Below, piece after piece: positions 5,406-6,421 of a stretch of DNA of 6,421 nucleotides (position 1 is its first letter; each line of letters begins with the position of its first letter). A program made the position numbers and the translations under genes. The notes beneath the pieces were generated by a model. It ran no database searches. It saw only the letters and a list, made by a program, of their open reading frames with translations, and was not told where the DNA came from. This stretch comes from Nanohaloarchaea archaeon PL-Br10_U2g5 (GTDB lineage: Archaea; Halobacteriota; Halobacteria; Halobacteriales; Haloferacaceae), in the NCBI GenBank assembly GCA_001564205.1, contig LKMY01000102.1:1-6421 (forward strand). Direction: 5' to 3'.

Positions 5406-5434
5406 GTGAGACACGAACATCGTGAGTGTCTCAC
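5406..5434. repeat. 9-bp inverted repeat with a nested hairpin, directly after tRNA-Leu
   Basis: GTGAGACAC (5406-5414) and GTGTCTCAC (5426-5434) are perfect complements around an 11-base loop. Inside lies a second perfect repeat, CACGA (5412-5416) and TCGTG (5420-5424), around ACA. The two share bases 5412-5414 and are out of register by 4 bases, so they can combine only as GTGAGA/TCTCAC plus the inner stem with a bulge. It begins 2 bases after the tRNA 3' end, between convergent genes. No T-run follows. A processing signal, a terminator for either strand or a protein-binding site are all possible. Confidence 0.6.
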
Positions 5435-5527
5435 CTAACGAGCGGGGAGCGTTGCGACCCGCGACCTCGGCGAGCGACCGATCTGTGAGCGGAGGGGTGA
5501 ATCGTGCTATTGAGATAACACAGATTG

Positions 5528-6133
5528 TCATCCCAGCGGGAGCCAGGATACTTCTGGAGCGAATCCAAGCAAGCTTAACAGGCCGTTCGCGACCGCTAGC
5601 AGGATCGTCATGTAGATCGCGTTTCCAGCTGCTGAAAGGAGGACGAACTGGCGCGGCGGATAGCCACTCAGCCCGGCCACGATCGTCATCAGCCCCCGCA
5701 GTCCGGGAGTCGCGTTAGAGACGCAGATCGCGGGTCCACCAAACCGGTCGAACTGCCGCCCGACGAACATCATCCGCCGATCACCGATCCGGCGCTCGAC
5801 GAGTGCGGGAACGCGATCGAGATACGGAAGCACCCGCGCAATCGGTCCCTGTTCGATGTTTTCGTTGAACCCGCGATACAGCGCCCACTGGCCAGCCGTC
5901 GCGGAGGCGACACAGATGGCGGCCACGATCACCATCACCGAGACGCTCGGTTCCGTGATCACGACGTACATGATGAATAAGACGGACGGATGAAGGAGTT
6001 TCCCGACTAGCAGCCCCTCTAGGTAGTACAGGGCTACGAGTACGGGAGCACCGATTGTCAGCACGAGACTGACCAAGGTCGCGTCGAGGTCTATCACCCT
6101 AAAGCTACTACCAATCACGACCTCACCAGTCAT
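5528..6133 (-). CDS. DedA/VTT-like membrane protein
   Basis: A 201-residue integral membrane protein of the DedA (SNARE-associated, VTT) type. Some members of this family move or scramble lipids, such as undecaprenyl phosphate in bacteria, and the haloarchaeal substrate is unknown. The first hydrophobic segment (about 19-37) is followed by LEGLLVGKLLHP (38-49), matching the conserved early Glu and Pro-containing turn. Hydrophobic segments at about 50-60, 64-86 and 163-190 follow. The re-entrant core is GGPAICVSNATPGLRGLMTI with AGLSGYPPRQF (132-163). Here P143 and R146 match the family's RFxPxxR, but its first Arg is replaced by Asn (N140). Hand counting gives about 60% GC over the gene, against about 70% in shikimate kinase, which may mark transfer or relaxed composition. 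The gene converges on the tRNA. I found no convincing TATA box for the ATG at 6133, so the start is less certain. Confidence 0.75.
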   Translation of the reverse strand: MTGEVVIGSSFRVIDLDATLVSLVLTIGAPVLVALYYLEGLLVGKLLHPSVLFIMYVVITEPSVSVMVIVAAICVASATAGQWALYRGFNENIEQGPIARVLPYLDRVPALVERRIGDRRMMFVGRQFDRFGGPAICVSNATPGLRGLMTIVAGLSGYPPRQFVLLSAAGNAIYMTILLAVANGLLSLLGFAPEVSWLPLG

Positions 6134-6205
6134 ATACCCACTCTTCTCGGTAGATCGGGCACTCGCTTTTGTACTGCTCCAGCCCCGAAAACACTCGCCA
6201 TAGAG

Positions 6206-6219
6206 CGCCGATAACGGCG
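6206..6219 (-). terminator. Possible terminator hairpin downstream of menB
   Basis: CGCCG-ATAA-CGGCG is a perfect 5+5 inverted repeat, 17 bases beyond the menB stop. On the menB strand, TTTT follows about 15 bases further on (complement of 6188-6191). That is too far for a classical intrinsic terminator, but archaeal termination often relies on T-runs. The 102-base gap (6134-6235) otherwise shows nothing clear. Confidence 0.3.
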
Positions 6220-6235
6220 AAACATCGGCGACGCC

Positions 6236-6421
6236 TCAGTAGTGCCACGGATACTCACGGAACGCCGGCTCTCGCTTCTCCAAGAACGCGTCGCGGCCCT
6301 CTTGAGCCTCCTCGGTCATGTACGCCAGCCGCGTCGCCTCGCCGGCGAACACCTGCTGACCGACCAGTCCGTCGTCGGTCATGTTGAACGCGTACTTCAG
6401 CATGCGCATCGCGGTCGGCGA
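6236..6421 (-). CDS. menB: 1,4-dihydroxy-2-naphthoyl-CoA synthase MenB, C-terminal part (start outside window)
   Basis: MenB closes the second ring of menaquinone by a Dieckmann-type condensation of o-succinylbenzoyl-CoA. It belongs to the crotonase fold. The last 61 residues are visible. They start [13 protein letters not shown], matching the SPTAIRFLKAAMN helix of known MenB proteins. [21 protein letters not shown] follows, then [14 protein letters not shown] and the final EYPWHY before TGA. The EGRDAFxEKRxPxF block and aromatic tail separate MenB from ordinary enoyl-CoA hydratases, which lack that ending. The active-site residues upstream lie outside the window. Haloarchaea use menaquinone, so the gene is expected. 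It points towards the DedA-like gene, in the same direction, with a 102-base gap. Confidence 0.9.
   Translation of the reverse strand, partial: SPTAMRMLKYAFNMTDDGLVGQQVFAGEATRLAYMTEEAQEGRDAFLEKREPAFREYPWHY

Overview
The window looks like chromosomal DNA from a haloarchaeon, possibly Halorubrum or a relative. The evidence is high GC (about 65-70% over most of it by hand count), acidic proteins, TTTTAA-like TATA elements about 27-28 bases upstream of start codons (leaderless transcripts), a GHMP-type archaeal shikimate kinase, Tat-dependent lipoproteins and a tRNA gene without an encoded CCA. The species is an inference.

Layout. Bases 1-73 hold the last 23 codons of a plus-strand gene. Facing it on the minus strand are shikimate kinase (411-1304) and chorismate mutase (111-404), 6 bases apart, evidently an operon for aromatic amino acid synthesis. 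Next, also on the minus strand, is a three-gene cell-surface block. It is transcribed as a 468-residue Tat lipoprotein (2553-3959), then a small four-helix membrane protein overlapping it by a GTGA junction (2092-2556), then a 200-residue Tat lipoprotein with its own promoter (1419-2021). I cannot assign a function to this block.

A 145-base divergent promoter region (3960-4104) separates the block from a plus-strand pair joined by an ATGA overlap: a DUF5796-like protein (4105-4563) and a 79-residue DUF7508-like protein (4560-4799). A single-cluster ferredoxin with three cysteines (4882-5235) and tRNA-Leu(UAA) (5319-5403) follow on the same strand. A strong inverted repeat sits 2 bases after the tRNA. 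A DedA/VTT-like membrane protein (5528-6133, minus, lower GC) converges on the tRNA. The window ends with the C-terminal 61 codons of MenB (naphthoate synthase) on the minus strand.

Aromatic and menaquinone metabolism thus appear at both ends: shikimate kinase and chorismate mutase make and use chorismate, and MenB acts in the menaquinone branch that starts from chorismate. The middle is mostly haloarchaea-specific proteins of unknown role. I see no mobile element, CRISPR array or defence system. The points most worth a second look are the lipoprotein/membrane-protein block, the nested hairpin after the tRNA, the inverted repeat bracketing the DUF5796 TATA element, the possible GIY-YIG relic, and several start codons that a longest-ORF call would get wrong.
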